Shown piece by piece: positions 16,330 through 26,380 of a stretch of 64,000 nt of DNA (the stretch's first letter is position 1; the number at the start of each line of letters is the position of its first letter). The DNA is taken from NCBI GenBank assembly GCA_030531205.1, contig JAUNOC010000004.1, positions 50,989 to 114,988 on the forward strand, written 5' to 3'. The translations under genes and the position numbers were made by a program. The stretch comes from Phascolarctobacterium sp. (GTDB lineage: Bacteria > Bacillota > Negativicutes > Acidaminococcales > Acidaminococcaceae). The notes beneath the pieces were generated by a model. The model ran no database searches and was not told the origin of the DNA. It saw only the letters and a list, made by a program, of their open reading frames with translations.

Positions 16330-18909
16330 ATGGGTCAGTTAACACCTATGGTGGAACAATATATGGCGGTTAAGAATCAGCACAAGGATGAACTTTTGTT
16401 CTTCCGTTTGGGCGATTTTTATGAGATGTTTAATGACGATGCTTTGATTGCCAGCAAAGAGTTGAATTTGACCTTAACCAAGCGGAGCAACAGCAATGGG
16501 GATATGCCTATGTGCGGTGTTCCTTATCATGCTGTTGAGGGTTATATTGCCAAGTTGGTGAAGAAGGGTTATCGGATTGCTATTTGTGAACAGACGGAGG
16601 ACCCTAAGGATGCTCAGGGGATTGTGGTTGACCGTCAAGTAGTGCGGATTATTACCCCGGGTACTGCTCTCAGTGAACAGGTACTTGAGGATGGTCAGCA
16701 TCGTTATTTGGTTTATCTTTTGGAAGATAATGACGAGGTTTGCCTGGCAACTGCGGATGTTTCCACCGGGGACTGTTTGTGGTTTATGGCTAAAGGTAAG
16801 GAACGGCTTGGTCTGTTAAGCGAGCAACTGTATAAATTACACCCTGCGGAACTGGTGTTGGGCGGGGAGATTGCTAATTGGGAAGAGTTTGAAAATTGGC
16901 TTAAAACCAAGGTTCCAGAGTGTTTAATCAGTAAGGGATTCACTCAGGACGGCACGGATTATTATGTTCAGCATTTTGCCCAAATTGAGGTTAGCGATTT
17001 GGTAAGGCGGACTGTGCGTGGGCTTTTGAGTTATCTTCACGCCACAGTTATGACTAATCTTAACCATTTGCGGAAGTTACAGGAGATTAAGCAGGAAAAC
17101 TTAATGCAACTGGATGCTACGGCCATCCGTAATTTAGAATTGGTACGGAATATGGCGGACGGCGGCAAGCGTGGCACTTTGCTCAATGTGCTTGATTTTA
17201 CTGCTACCGCAATGGGAATGCGGAAATTGCGTAATTATATTGAAAATCCTCTTATGGATTTAAGTCAGATTTATGCCCGTCAGGATATTGTTGAAGAATT
17301 TTATAAGGATATGAATTTGCGCGCTACTTTGTTGGAGCGTTTGAAATCTGTCCGTGATTTGGAGCGGATTGTTTCCCGTTTGGAGGTTGGGACCGCCAAT
17401 GCCCGTGATTTGCTTGCTTTAAAGGTTTCTCTTTTGGAATTGCCAGATATTAAACAGATTTTGGGTAATTGCAAAAGCGGGTTGGCGCATAAATATTTTA
17501 CCGCTGTTTCTCTACATGAAGAACTGCGGGATTTGCTTAGCCGTGCAGTGGTGGATGAGCCGCCATTTTCTGTGAGGGAAGGTGGTATGATTCGTGACGG
17601 TTATAATCAGGAACTGGATGAATTACGGAGCATTTCCAACGACAGCAAGACATGGATGCAAAACTTTGAGGCGAAGGTCAAAGAAGAAACCGGCATTAAG
17701 ACCATGAAAATTGGTTTTAACAAAGTTTTTGGTTACTTTATTGAGGTGTCCAAGGGTCAGGCGGATGCGGTACCGCCGAATTTTGTCCGTAAGCAAACTT
17801 TGGTGAATGCGGAGCGTTTCACTGTGCCGGAATTAAAGGAATTTGAAAATAAAATTTTAGGTGCGAAGGAAAAGATTGAGCAACTGGAATATCATTTGTT
17901 CTCAGAACTGCGTGCCAGGGTGCAACAGGAAACTGCGCTTTTGCAGGCCACGGCGGATGCCATTGCTAATGTTGATGCCCTGTTAAGTTTTGCAGTGGCG
18001 GCTTTTAAATATAACTACATCCGTCCTGAATTGAATAATCAGGGAGAAATTAAGATTACGGACGGACGGCACCCTGTGGTTGAACGGCTTTTGGAAAAGG
18101 AAATTTTTGTTCCCAACAATGTTAATTTGAATGATAATGATGAGCAAATGATTATTTTGACTGGCCCCAATATGGCGGGCAAGTCAACTTATATGCGACA
18201 GGTGGCAATTTTGGTTTTGCTCACCCAAATCGGTTCTTTCATTCCTGCCCGCAGGGCCAATATTTGCCCGGTTGACAGAATATTTACTCGGGTTGGCGCC
18301 AGTGATGATTTGGCAAGCGGTCAATCCACTTTCATGATGGAAATGAACGAAGTGGCAACTATTTTGCATTTCGCCACTAAGCGTTCTTTGGTTATTCTTG
18401 ACGAGGTGGGACGTGGCACAAGTACCTTTGACGGTATGAGTATTGCCCGGGCGGTGTTGGAGTATATTCATGATAAAATTCACGCCAAGACCCTTTTTGC
18501 TACTCATTATCATCAGTTAATTGCTATGGAGCAGGAATTGAGCGGGGTGAAAAATTACAGTGTGGCGGTGAAGGAACGGGGCAACAGTATTGTGTTCCTG
18601 CGCCGGATTGTGCCCGGTGGTACGGATAAGAGTTATGGTGTTCACGTGGCCCGTCTGGCGGGACTGCCAAATACAGTTTTAGAGAAGGCAGAGCAACATT
18701 TGAAAGAATATGACAGTTCAGAATATACAACTGGCAATAAGCAAAGTGCGTCATTGTATAATACTGATGATGGGACGATGGGGTTGTTCAGTGAAAGCGA
18801 AGTTAGCTGTCAGTTAAAACAACTTGATGTGATGAGTTTGACTCCCATTGAGGCCTTGAATACTTTGGCAAAATTGCAGGATTTGGCGAAGAAGGAAAGT
18901 GGAGAATGA
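16330..18909 (+). CDS. mutS: DNA mismatch repair protein MutS
   Basis: Recognises mismatches and small loops and recruits MutL. At 859 residues it is of full length. The N-terminal mismatch-binding domain has the conserved Phe-x-Glu region in FFRLGDFYEMF (residues 24-34). The ATPase domain has Walker A GPNMAGKST at 612-620 and Walker B with VILDEVGRGTSTFDG. The start ATG has a GAAAGG site. The stop overlaps the mutL ATG by four bases, so the two are translationally coupled. Confidence 0.97.
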   Translation: MGQLTPMVEQYMAVKNQHKDELLFFRLGDFYEMFNDDALIASKELNLTLTKRSNSNGDMPMCGVPYHAVEGYIAKLVKKGYRIAICEQTEDPKDAQGIVVDRQVVRIITPGTALSEQVLEDGQHRYLVYLLEDNDEVCLATADVSTGDCLWFMAKGKERLGLLSEQLYKLHPAELVLGGEIANWEEFENWLKTKVPECLISKGFTQDGTDYYVQHFAQIEVSDLVRRTVRGLLSYLHATVMTNLNHLRKLQEIKQENLMQLDATAIRNLELVRNMADGGKRGTLLNVLDFTATAMGMRKLRNYIENPLMDLSQIYARQDIVEEFYKDMNLRATLLERLKSVRDLERIVSRLEVGTANARDLLALKVSLLELPDIKQILGNCKSGLAHKYFTAVSLHEELRDLLSRAVVDEPPFSVREGGMIRDGYNQELDELRSISNDSKTWMQNFEAKVKEETGIKTMKIGFNKVFGYFIEVSKGQADAVPPNFVRKQTLVNAERFTVPELKEFENKILGAKEKIEQLEYHLFSELRARVQQETALLQATADAIANVDALLSFAVAAFKYNYIRPELNNQGEIKITDGRHPVVERLLEKEIFVPNNVNLNDNDEQMIILTGPNMAGKSTYMRQVAILVLLTQIGSFIPARRANICPVDRIFTRVGASDDLASGQSTFMMEMNEVATILHFATKRSLVILDEVGRGTSTFDGMSIARAVLEYIHDKIHAKTLFATHYHQLIAMEQELSGVKNYSVAVKERGNSIVFLRRIVPGGTDKSYGVHVARLAGLPNTVLEKAEQHLKEYDSSEYTTGNKQSASLYNTDDGTMGLFSESEVSCQLKQLDVMSLTPIEALNTLAKLQDLAKKESGE

Positions 18910-20681
18910 ATAAGGTTCAAATATTAGATAAAATAACTGCCAATCAAATTGCGGCGGGGGAAGTGGTGGAAAACCCTGCCTCTGTAGTGAAGGAGTTGGT
19001 GGAAAATGCTTTGGATGCTGGGGCAACTCAGGTGGAGGTCACTGTTTTTGAAGGCGGTACGGAATATATCCGGGTGGTGGATAATGGCAGTGGTATGATT
19101 AAAGAGGATGCCCAGACCGCAGTGTTGCGCCATGCCACCAGCAAACTGCGTACTGCGGAAGATTTGTTAAACCTTTCCACACTTGGTTTCCGTGGCGAGG
19201 CATTGCCAAGTATTGCCAGTGTTTCTCATTTTTCACTGGTAACCCGTACCAGTGATGTGGATATGGCAACGGTGATTAAGATTGAGGGTGGCGGTACGGC
19301 AGATGTGTCGGAAACTGGTGGTAATCTTGGTACAACTATTGTGGTGGAAAATCTTTTTTACAATGTGCCTGCCCGCCGTAAGTTTCTTAAAAGTGTGCCT
19401 ACGGAATTACGTCATGTTACGGAAACCATGAGCAAACTTGCTCTGGGGCGTACGGATGTGGCTTTCAAATTATTGAACGGTGATAAAGAGGTGCTGGCTA
19501 CAAGCGGAGACGGAGATTTGAAGACCGCCATCCGTTCCTTGTACGGAGCATCAGTGGCGGATAATTTGTTGCCGGTGGATTATGAATTTGAGGGTGTGAA
19601 ATTAAGCGGCTATATTTCCAAACCGACTTTGTTAAAGAATACCCGTCAATGGCAAAGTATCTTTATCAATGGCCGTTATATTTCCAATGTGATGATTAGC
19701 AAGGCCATTTCTCATGCTTATCAGTCCATGATTCCTAAAAGTGGTTTTCCTTTTGCGGTTTTGCAACTGGAATTGGACAGGGCATGCGTGGATGTGAATG
19801 TGCATCCTCAAAAGGCGGAAGTAAAGTTTTCTGACGAGGGTGTAATTTACAGGGCGGTATATCACGCTTTGGACAAGGCCTTGACGAAACCCAATGAGGC
19901 AACAAAAATGTCACCGGTGGAAAAGCCCATTGACAGGGTGATTGAAAGTAATCACAATGCGGTGTATGAGGAAGTGCCTATTTTCAAGCCGACAGTAATA
20001 GAAGAAACGGAAGTTAAAGAGAGTTTTATTCCCTTCGCGCAAGCAGTAGAGGAAATACATAAGGAAGAAATTATAGATGTGAACAAAGAGGGTCAGGAGA
20101 AGAGTAATCTGCAAATCTGGCCCATCGGTCAGGTGGACAGGACCTTCATTATCGCCCAGTCAGCTACCAGTTTGTATTTGATTGACCAGCACGCTGCTCA
20201 TGAGCGGATTCTTTACGATAAATTAGTCCTCAGTCATGGTAAGGTGGATGTTGCACCTCTTTTGGTTCCTATCTATGTAGATATGGAACCAGAGGATGTG
20301 GAACTTATGGGTAAGAACCGGGATATACTTTTGGAACTGGGTGTGGATGCGGAGGCAGGGGGAGAAAAGGTTATACGCATAAATGCCCTGCCTGTGGATA
20401 TTACCAATGAAAAAGCGGAAGAATTTTTACAAGAGATTGTCAAGTATTTACGGGAAAACCGCAATATAAATCCGGCGGAACTTAGGGCGGAAGTGTTGCA
20501 CATGACAGCATGTAAAGCAGCCATTAAAGCAGGGTTGGAATTGAATATGCGGCAGATGCGGGAACTGATTATCAATTTGCTGAATACTACGCATCCTTTC
20601 ACTTGTCCCCACGGCAGACCTTGTATGATTGAAATTACTACGGATGAATTATATAAAATGTTCAAAAGGACGGGTTTTTAA
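18906..20681 (+). CDS. mutL: DNA mismatch repair protein MutL
   Basis: GHKL ATPase and mediator of mismatch repair, 591 residues. N-terminal motifs are ELVENALDAGA, VDNGSGM and LRHATSKL. The C-terminal domain carries the endonuclease signature near D427 (DQHAAHERILYD, last acidic residue Asp instead of Glu), plus ACKAAIKAG and CPHGRP. This marks the nicking type of MutL found in bacteria without MutH, which fits the absence of MutH here. Overlaps mutS by 4 bases and the next gene by 1 base. Confidence 0.96.
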   Translation: MNKVQILDKITANQIAAGEVVENPASVVKELVENALDAGATQVEVTVFEGGTEYIRVVDNGSGMIKEDAQTAVLRHATSKLRTAEDLLNLSTLGFRGEALPSIASVSHFSLVTRTSDVDMATVIKIEGGGTADVSETGGNLGTTIVVENLFYNVPARRKFLKSVPTELRHVTETMSKLALGRTDVAFKLLNGDKEVLATSGDGDLKTAIRSLYGASVADNLLPVDYEFEGVKLSGYISKPTLLKNTRQWQSIFINGRYISNVMISKAISHAYQSMIPKSGFPFAVLQLELDRACVDVNVHPQKAEVKFSDEGVIYRAVYHALDKALTKPNEATKMSPVEKPIDRVIESNHNAVYEEVPIFKPTVIEETEVKESFIPFAQAVEEIHKEEIIDVNKEGQEKSNLQIWPIGQVDRTFIIAQSATSLYLIDQHAAHERILYDKLVLSHGKVDVAPLLVPIYVDMEPEDVELMGKNRDILLELGVDAEAGGEKVIRINALPVDITNEKAEEFLQEIVKYLRENRNINPAELRAEVLHMTACKAAIKAGLELNMRQMRELIINLLNTTHPFTCPHGRPCMIEITTDELYKMFKRTGF

Positions 20682-21451
20682 TGGATTTTATTGTTACTAC
20701 TACGCGAGATAATCAGGAAGAATTGCAAGGAACTGCCCAACGTTGGGCAAGGGCTTTACAAGTTCCGGTGATTCCTCGTGATAATTGGAATTTGGATAAA
20801 ATGAAAAGGGAATATGGGGTGGATGCTATCCTTTTGGCATCGGCTCAAGGCCCTAAAGTTTATTGCCGAAAACATAAATTTTTCTATCACCCCAGTATGG
20901 CGCAACTAAGAATTGAGAATATCAAAAAAGGGCAGGTTGACTACATGGCAGAGGCAATGGATTTGCGTCCCGGTATGCGGGTTTTGGACTGTACTTTGGG
21001 CTTGGCAGCAGATGCGGCTATTGCTTCCTATTTGGTTGGGCCTACGGGAAAAGTTGTTGGTTTGGAAGGCAGCGAACTTTTGCATTTTGTAGTACAGAAC
21101 GGGTTGAAAAATTATGATACCAAGGATGCAGATTTAACTGCCGCTTTGCGTAGAATTATTGCTGTGCGGGCGGATGCGGCTACCTATTTGGCAACCCGTA
21201 TGGAAGAATATGATGTCATTTATTTTGACCCCATGTTTGAAACACCTGTGGAAAGTTCCAGCAATATGGAACCGCTGCGGGACTTGGCCTATGAATCAAA
21301 ACTTACGCCGGAGATAATCCAGCTGGCTTTGAAACGGGCTCCCAGAGTTGTGGTGAAGGAGCGCTATATTAAATATTTGCGAGATTTGGGTTGCACAGAG
21401 GTCATGGGTGGAAGATACAGTAGTGTGAAATATGGTGTCATCCAAAAATGA
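20681..21451 (+). CDS. Class I SAM-dependent methyltransferase, RsmJ-like
   Basis: A 256-residue protein with a Rossmann-type methyltransferase core: motif I region VLDCTLGLAADAAIA (about 104-118), an acidic turn in VVGLEGSEL, and a catalytic-loop-like VIYFDPMFETP (about 182-192). The DPMF(E/P) motif and overall layout resemble the RsmJ/YhiQ family, which methylates a guanine in 16S rRNA, but the rRNA target is inference. It sits in one coupled run with mutL (1-base overlap) and miaA (4-base overlap), which is consistent with an RNA-modification role. Confidence 0.7.
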   Translation: MDFIVTTTRDNQEELQGTAQRWARALQVPVIPRDNWNLDKMKREYGVDAILLASAQGPKVYCRKHKFFYHPSMAQLRIENIKKGQVDYMAEAMDLRPGMRVLDCTLGLAADAAIASYLVGPTGKVVGLEGSELLHFVVQNGLKNYDTKDADLTAALRRIIAVRADAATYLATRMEEYDVIYFDPMFETPVESSSNMEPLRDLAYESKLTPEIIQLALKRAPRVVVKERYIKYLRDLGCTEVMGGRYSSVKYGVIQK

Positions 21452-22206
21452 AAGAAAGGGTTGTTGTTATTTTAGGCCCGACCGCTACCGGAAAAAGTAA
21501 AGTTGGGATTGCTTTAGCACAAAGATTGAACGGCGAAATTATCAGTGGGGACAGTATGTTAGTTTATCGCCGTATGAATATTGGCACAGCAAAACCTTCG
21601 GCGGAGGAATTGCAATTGGTGCCACATCATTTGGTTGATATTTTAGAGCCAAATGAACGGTATAATGTTTATCAGTTTCAACAGCAGGCAGGAAAATTAA
21701 TCAAGGAAATCAATAAGCGTGGACGTTTACCTATTATAGTTGGTGGAACGGGATTATATATTCAGGCATTGTTGGAAAACTATGAATTTAGTGAAGATGG
21801 CAAGACCACTGTTAAACATCCGGGTGAATATGATGCCAAGGTTTTTGGTCTGACAATGGAGCGGGGCTTTCTCTACGAAAGAATTAATCAGCGAGTTGAT
21901 ACCATGTTGGAGCAGGGACTGAAAGAGGAAGTGGAGCATCTTTTGGCAGAGGGGGTAAGTCCTGACAGTCAGAGCATGAAATCAATTGGTTACCGGCAAA
22001 TGCTTTGGTATTTACAAGAAGGAATGGCATGGGAAGAAATGGTGGAAAAACTTAAGCAAGCCACCCGTAATTTTGCAAAAAGACAGTTTACTTGGTATCG
22101 GCATATGGATTATATTGATTGGTATGAATTGGACAGAAAACTTGATTATGAATATTTGATAAAAGATATTGTTAAAAAACTTGCTATTGCATATAAAATG
22201 AATTAA
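21448..22206 (+). CDS. miaA: tRNA dimethylallyltransferase, short form lacking the insertion domain
   Basis: Transfers a dimethylallyl group to A37 of tRNA, providing the substrate of MiaB. The P-loop GPTATGKS is at residues 10-17, SGDSMLVYRRMNIGTAKP at 33-50 and the IVGGTGLYIQALLENY segment at 97-112. The C-terminal tRNA-contact part ATRNFAKRQFTWYR is intact. The protein has only 252 residues against roughly 300-315 in the family. The missing stretch lies between about residue 112 and 128, where other MiaA proteins carry a ~55-60-residue helical insertion with an HPND-type motif and an RALE helix. The frame is open throughout, so this is an in-frame loss. Whether the enzyme is active is not known. 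Confidence 0.88.
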   Translation: MKERVVVILGPTATGKSKVGIALAQRLNGEIISGDSMLVYRRMNIGTAKPSAEELQLVPHHLVDILEPNERYNVYQFQQQAGKLIKEINKRGRLPIIVGGTGLYIQALLENYEFSEDGKTTVKHPGEYDAKVFGLTMERGFLYERINQRVDTMLEQGLKEEVEHLLAEGVSPDSQSMKSIGYRQMLWYLQEGMAWEEMVEKLKQATRNFAKRQFTWYRHMDYIDWYELDRKLDYEYLIKDIVKKLAIAYKMN

Positions 22207-22243
22207 AATATAAATAATTGGTACATGAAAGAAGGTAAAAGCA

Positions 22244-23479
22244 ATGACGAAAAAAAGAAAAAAGAAATTTAAAAAGAGGTTTTGGTTCTTTTGTTTTGCC
22301 TTTGTGGCAATTTTAGGTGTTTTAGGTGGACTGTTCTTCTCTTTAGGTGGTGGTCAATTAGATATTTTGAACCCCGACAGGAAGGATGGTAAACCTGTAA
22401 CTATTTCCATTGTGGATAAGTGCGTTGATGCACAACGAAACTTGGATACACTATTGCTTAAACAAACTAATTGGCAATTAGTGGAAAAGGCACATGGCAA
22501 TAAGGAAATTACCATTAAAGAAACAGGCGGTAAGGTTCAGACCAATGAGCGTCTTATCGGTGTTGGCTTGCCAGAGGATATGACACCGGAAGCGGGAAGT
22601 ATTTGGCTGAAAAAGAAATTGGTTGGCACTGGTCTGTATTATTTGGGCGGTGAGGAGGCACTTTATAAAGATGCTTATCCCGGTTATCGTTGCAAGGTTG
22701 GTATTCAAGTTAAGGCAGGCAGCGGCAAACAGGATTTTGTGACTGATACTATCCATTTTTATAACAATCTTAACCTGAATAAGCAAGCATCTGTTGTTGC
22801 GGAAAAACGTCATTTTAATGGTAAACTTGCTATTATCATTGATGATTGTGGAACGGATATAAAAGCCGTGCGTACTCTGTTGAATTTGGATATTCCATTT
22901 TCATTTTCTATTCTTCCCAATAAAGATTTCAGTAGTGATATTTTAGCGGCAGTAAATACTAAAGGCAGAGTAGCACTTTTGCATCTCCCTATGGAACCAA
23001 TTAATCGTGCTGCTATGAGCGAAGGTTCAAACACTATCGTAACGGAAATGACTAATCAACAAATTAGCGATTTGACCCGTCGTCATTTGAAAGGTCTTTA
23101 TGGTGTTATGGGCGTGAACAATCATCAGGGTTCCAAAATTACTGCCAATCGGGAACAAATGAAAGCTGTTCTTAATGTTTTGAAAGAACAGGGTATTTTC
23201 TTTGTTGACAGTAAGACAAATAGTGAAACTGTTGCCCGGGATGTGGCAAGGGAAATGGGTGTTAAGACCTGTATGAATGATAAGTTCCTTGACAACAGTA
23301 CTAATCCTGAGGCCATTAAGGAAGAGGTTTATAAGGTTATGGAACTGGCAGAAAGAAATGGCAGTGCCATCGCTATCTGTCATGCCCGTCCCAATACAGT
23401 GGCAATGTGGGCTAAATATGTTCAAGAGTTCAAAGACACTGGAATAACTTTTGTTTCCGTTAATGAGTTACTTTACTAA
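22244..23479 (+). CDS. Divergent polysaccharide deacetylase family protein
   Basis: A 411-residue protein with a very basic N-terminus (about 12 Lys/Arg) and one membrane helix (about 15-35), so it is probably anchored with its main part in the periplasm. Residues ~195-411 form the divergent polysaccharide deacetylase domain (YibQ family) with LAIIIDDCGTD, LPMEPIN, NNHQGSKITANRE, FFVDSKTN and ICHARPNT. The substrate is not known; in diderms the family is linked to cell-envelope glycans. The N-terminal 36-195 region has no clear family. A GAAGG site precedes the ATG. Confidence 0.85.
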   Translation: MTKKRKKKFKKRFWFFCFAFVAILGVLGGLFFSLGGGQLDILNPDRKDGKPVTISIVDKCVDAQRNLDTLLLKQTNWQLVEKAHGNKEITIKETGGKVQTNERLIGVGLPEDMTPEAGSIWLKKKLVGTGLYYLGGEEALYKDAYPGYRCKVGIQVKAGSGKQDFVTDTIHFYNNLNLNKQASVVAEKRHFNGKLAIIIDDCGTDIKAVRTLLNLDIPFSFSILPNKDFSSDILAAVNTKGRVALLHLPMEPINRAAMSEGSNTIVTEMTNQQISDLTRRHLKGLYGVMGVNNHQGSKITANREQMKAVLNVLKEQGIFFVDSKTNSETVARDVAREMGVKTCMNDKFLDNSTNPEAIKEEVYKVMELAERNGSAIAICHARPNTVAMWAKYVQEFKDTGITFVSVNELLY

Positions 23480-23493
23480 GAGAGGACAAGATT

Positions 23494-24342
23494 GTGAGAA
23501 CAGCATTATTAATGGCTCTGTTGACAGGTATTTTATCAGGACTTGGTAATTACTTTGGCGGTTTGCAGGGCTTTCAGACAATGTTAATTATTTCCATTGT
23601 GATGAACTTATTCACATATTGGAACAGCGATAAGATGGTTTTGGCACAATACAAAGCCATTCAAGTGGATGAAAAGACCGCTCCCGGTCTTTATGGTATG
23701 GTGAAGAAATTGGCTACCAGGGCAAAACTCCCCATGCCAAAAGTTTATGTGATTAAGAGTAATGTGCCTAATGCTTTTGCAACTGGCCGTAATCCTGAAC
23801 ATGCTGCAGTGGCAGTGAATACTGCTTTGGCTGAAATGTTGACTCAGGAAGAATTGGAAGGGGTTTTATCCCATGAATTAACTCATATTAAAAACCGGGA
23901 TATTTTGATTAGTACCATTGCGGCAACAATGGCAGGTATGATTACCATGGTTGCCCGTTGGGGTATGTTCTTTGGTGGCGGCAGGGATGAAAACGGCAAC
24001 AGCCGTAATCCTATTGTCAGCATTTTAGTAATGCTTTTAGCACCTGTAGCCGCTATGCTTATCCAAATGGCAGTAAGCCGTTCTCGTGAATATAAAGCGG
24101 ACGAAGGCGGGGGAGAAATTTCCGGTAATCCTGATGCTTTGGCAGATGCCTTAATGAAGATTGAGAATTACGCCAAGCGTGCAGTAATGCCTAATGCGAC
24201 GGAAGCAACGGCACATATGTTCATTATTAATCCTTTCAGTGGGGCTAATTTGAAATCTCTTTTCAGCACCCATCCATCTACGGCTGAAAGGGTTAAGTTA
24301 TTGCGTGAGCAAGGAAAGAAAATGAGAGGTGTTAGAGCATGA
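23494..24342 (+). CDS. htpX: Membrane zinc metalloprotease HtpX
   Basis: Integral membrane M48 peptidase that helps remove misfolded membrane proteins. It is 282 residues with N-terminal hydrophobic helices, the HELTH zinc motif at residues 127-131, two further helices (about 140-195) and the third ligand in SREYKADE. The start is GTG at 23494, with an AGAGGAC site. Its last bases overlap the next gene by 4 bases. Confidence 0.94.
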   Translation: MRTALLMALLTGILSGLGNYFGGLQGFQTMLIISIVMNLFTYWNSDKMVLAQYKAIQVDEKTAPGLYGMVKKLATRAKLPMPKVYVIKSNVPNAFATGRNPEHAAVAVNTALAEMLTQEELEGVLSHELTHIKNRDILISTIAATMAGMITMVARWGMFFGGGRDENGNSRNPIVSILVMLLAPVAAMLIQMAVSRSREYKADEGGGEISGNPDALADALMKIENYAKRAVMPNATEATAHMFIINPFSGANLKSLFSTHPSTAERVKLLREQGKKMRGVRA

Positions 24343-25415
24343 ATAAACAATTAGAATGGTTAAAGCAATTCAGTGAAACCTATGGTGTCAGTGGTGATGA
24401 AGGCCGCATGAAAGAGTTAATGCTGAAACGCATGAAGGGTTTTGCTGAAGTAAGTTATGATAAACTTGGCAGTGTAGTTTTTACTAATGCTTGCAAGGAT
24501 AAAAATGCCCCATCTATTATGTTGGCATCCCATATGGATGAAATTGGTTTTATGGTTAAACATATTACCAAAGAGGGCTTTCTGAGATTTGTTTGCTTAG
24601 GCGGCTGGTGGGAACAGGTTATGTTGAGCCAACGGGTAACTGTACATGGCACGAAAGGTGATTTAGTCGGTGTTATTGGCTCCAAACCGCCGCATATTCT
24701 TACTCCTGCAGAGCGTGGTCAAGTTGTACAGAAAAAAGATATGTATATTGATATTGGTGCCAAAGACGAGAAGGAAGTCCGTGCTTTAGGTGTGAATGAG
24801 GGTTGCTTTGTTACTCCTTATGCAGAAATGGCATTGATGGGTGATGGTAAAACATTGTTGGGTAAGGCATGGGATAATCGCATTGGTTGTGCTGTTATGG
24901 CGGATGTAATGGAGAACTTGGCACAAAAGCCGGGCAAAAATACAGTTTATGGGGTTGCCACAGTTCAGGAAGAAGTTGGATTGCGTGGAGCGCAAACCTC
25001 TGTTAACATGTTGAAACCAGATGTGGCTTTTGTTATTGATACCTGTGTGGCGGGCGGTACACCTGGAGTAGCAGATGATGTGGCTTCTGCTAAAATTGGT
25101 AAGGGGATTGCCATTACGGTTTATGATGCAGGCATGATTCCCAACACAGCATTAAGAGATTTTGCCTTGAGCGTTGCCAAAAAATTAAAAGTTCCTACAC
25201 AAATCAGTTGCAGTGAAGGTGGGGCAACTGACGGTGGCAGGATTCACATGCACGGGGCAGGGGTAATTACCCTGACTTTCAGTATTCCCACCCGTTATAT
25301 TCACAGTCATCAAAGCGTTATTCATTTGGACGATTACACCGGGGCAGTTAAACTGATTACGGAAATGGTCCGTGAATTGGACGCTAAAAAATATGCACAA
25401 ATTTTAAAAGCGTGA
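24339..25415 (+). CDS. M42 family metallopeptidase (glutamyl/deblocking aminopeptidase type)
   Basis: A cytoplasmic dinuclear zinc aminopeptidase of 358 residues, likely forming large tetrahedral dodecamers. Metal and catalytic motifs are SHMDEIGFMV, GKAWDNRIGC, VQEEVGLRGA, IDTCVAGGTPG and the C-terminal HSHQSVIHLDD. It is coupled to htpX by an ATGA overlap. Substrate preference cannot be read from the sequence. Confidence 0.92.
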   Translation: MNKQLEWLKQFSETYGVSGDEGRMKELMLKRMKGFAEVSYDKLGSVVFTNACKDKNAPSIMLASHMDEIGFMVKHITKEGFLRFVCLGGWWEQVMLSQRVTVHGTKGDLVGVIGSKPPHILTPAERGQVVQKKDMYIDIGAKDEKEVRALGVNEGCFVTPYAEMALMGDGKTLLGKAWDNRIGCAVMADVMENLAQKPGKNTVYGVATVQEEVGLRGAQTSVNMLKPDVAFVIDTCVAGGTPGVADDVASAKIGKGIAITVYDAGMIPNTALRDFALSVAKKLKVPTQISCSEGGATDGGRIHMHGAGVITLTFSIPTRYIHSHQSVIHLDDYTGAVKLITEMVRELDAKKYAQILKA

Positions 25416-25436
25416 TGACGCAGAAGGAGTTTTATA

Positions 25437-25853
25437 ATGGAAAAAACTTTATTGTTGATTAAACCCGACGGAGTCAAAAAACATTTTATTGGTGAGATTT
25501 TGGCTCGCTTTGAACGTAAGGGCTTGACCATCGCCGCCTTGAAACTGATTAAAGTGACTAAGGCACAGGCAGAGTTCCACTATGCCGAGCATAAGGGTAA
25601 ACCATTCTTTGGTGAATTGGTTGACTTTATTACCGGCAGCCCCTTAGTAGCCGCAGTTATTGCAGGCGAAAATGCTATTAAAGCAGTACGTCAGTTAAAT
25701 GGTTCCACCAATCCTATTGAAGCCACTCCCGGCAGTATTCGCGGTGATTACGGCTTGAATATGAGTGAAAATATCGTTCATGGTTCCGACAGCCCTGAAT
25801 CCGCTGAACGGGAAATCGGTAATTTCTTCAAGAAAGACGAAATTTTGTTCTAA
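25437..25853 (+). CDS. ndk: Nucleoside diphosphate kinase
   Basis: Transfers the gamma phosphate from ATP to nucleoside diphosphates through a phosphohistidine. The 138-residue protein has normal length and the active-site His at H115 in [13 protein letters not shown]. An AAGGAG site precedes the ATG. Confidence 0.96.
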   Translation: MEKTLLLIKPDGVKKHFIGEILARFERKGLTIAALKLIKVTKAQAEFHYAEHKGKPFFGELVDFITGSPLVAAVIAGENAIKAVRQLNGSTNPIEATPGSIRGDYGLNMSENIVHGSDSPESAEREIGNFFKKDEILF

Positions 25854-25869
25854 TTGTTAAGGAGAAAAA

Positions 25870-26379
25870 ATGGCTAAAGCAGCAGTTTATACCCGTACCG
25901 GTGACAAAGGAACCACCGGTCTTTATACTGGGCAAAGAGTTCCTAAACAAAGTATCCGTGTTGAGGCCTATGGCAGTGTGGATGAAATTACCAGTACTTT
26001 AGGTATGGCCCGTGCCCTTTGCCAACGTCAGGATGTGAAAGCCACAATTATCAAAGTGCAACAACTCTTAATGTCTTTGATGGCAGATGTTGCCAGCATT
26101 GGGGGTGAACCCTACATTACGGAAGAACATGTAAAAATGTTTGAAAGTACCATTGATTCTTATGACGAAAAATTGGAACCTTTGGGACATTTTGTAATTC
26201 CCGGCGATAATCCAGGTGCAGCAGCATTGGATTTGGCAAGAACTACCACACGGCGGGCAGAACGCAATTTATTGCGCTTGGCAGAGAGTGAGAGCGTTAA
26301 CCAAAATGTATTGGTATGCATCAATCGGTTAAGTGATTTGTGTTTTATTTTAGAACGGGTAGAAAGTGAATTGAAATAA
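25870..26379 (+). CDS. Cob(I)yrinic acid a,c-diamide / cobalamin adenosyltransferase, PduO type
   Basis: Adds the 5'-deoxyadenosyl group to cob(I)alamin to form coenzyme B12. It is 169 residues. The N-terminal ATP-binding signature is YTRTGDKGTTGLYTG, followed by EAYGSVDEITSTLG, and the helical motif TTRRAERNLLRLAE carries the conserved Arg/Glu pair. Start ATG with an AAGGAG site. It suggests that this organism uses B12-dependent mutases or dehydratases, though none is in the window. Confidence 0.92.
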   Translation: MAKAAVYTRTGDKGTTGLYTGQRVPKQSIRVEAYGSVDEITSTLGMARALCQRQDVKATIIKVQQLLMSLMADVASIGGEPYITEEHVKMFESTIDSYDEKLEPLGHFVIPGDNPGAAALDLARTTTRRAERNLLRLAESESVNQNVLVCINRLSDLCFILERVESELK

Positions 26380-26380
26380 A

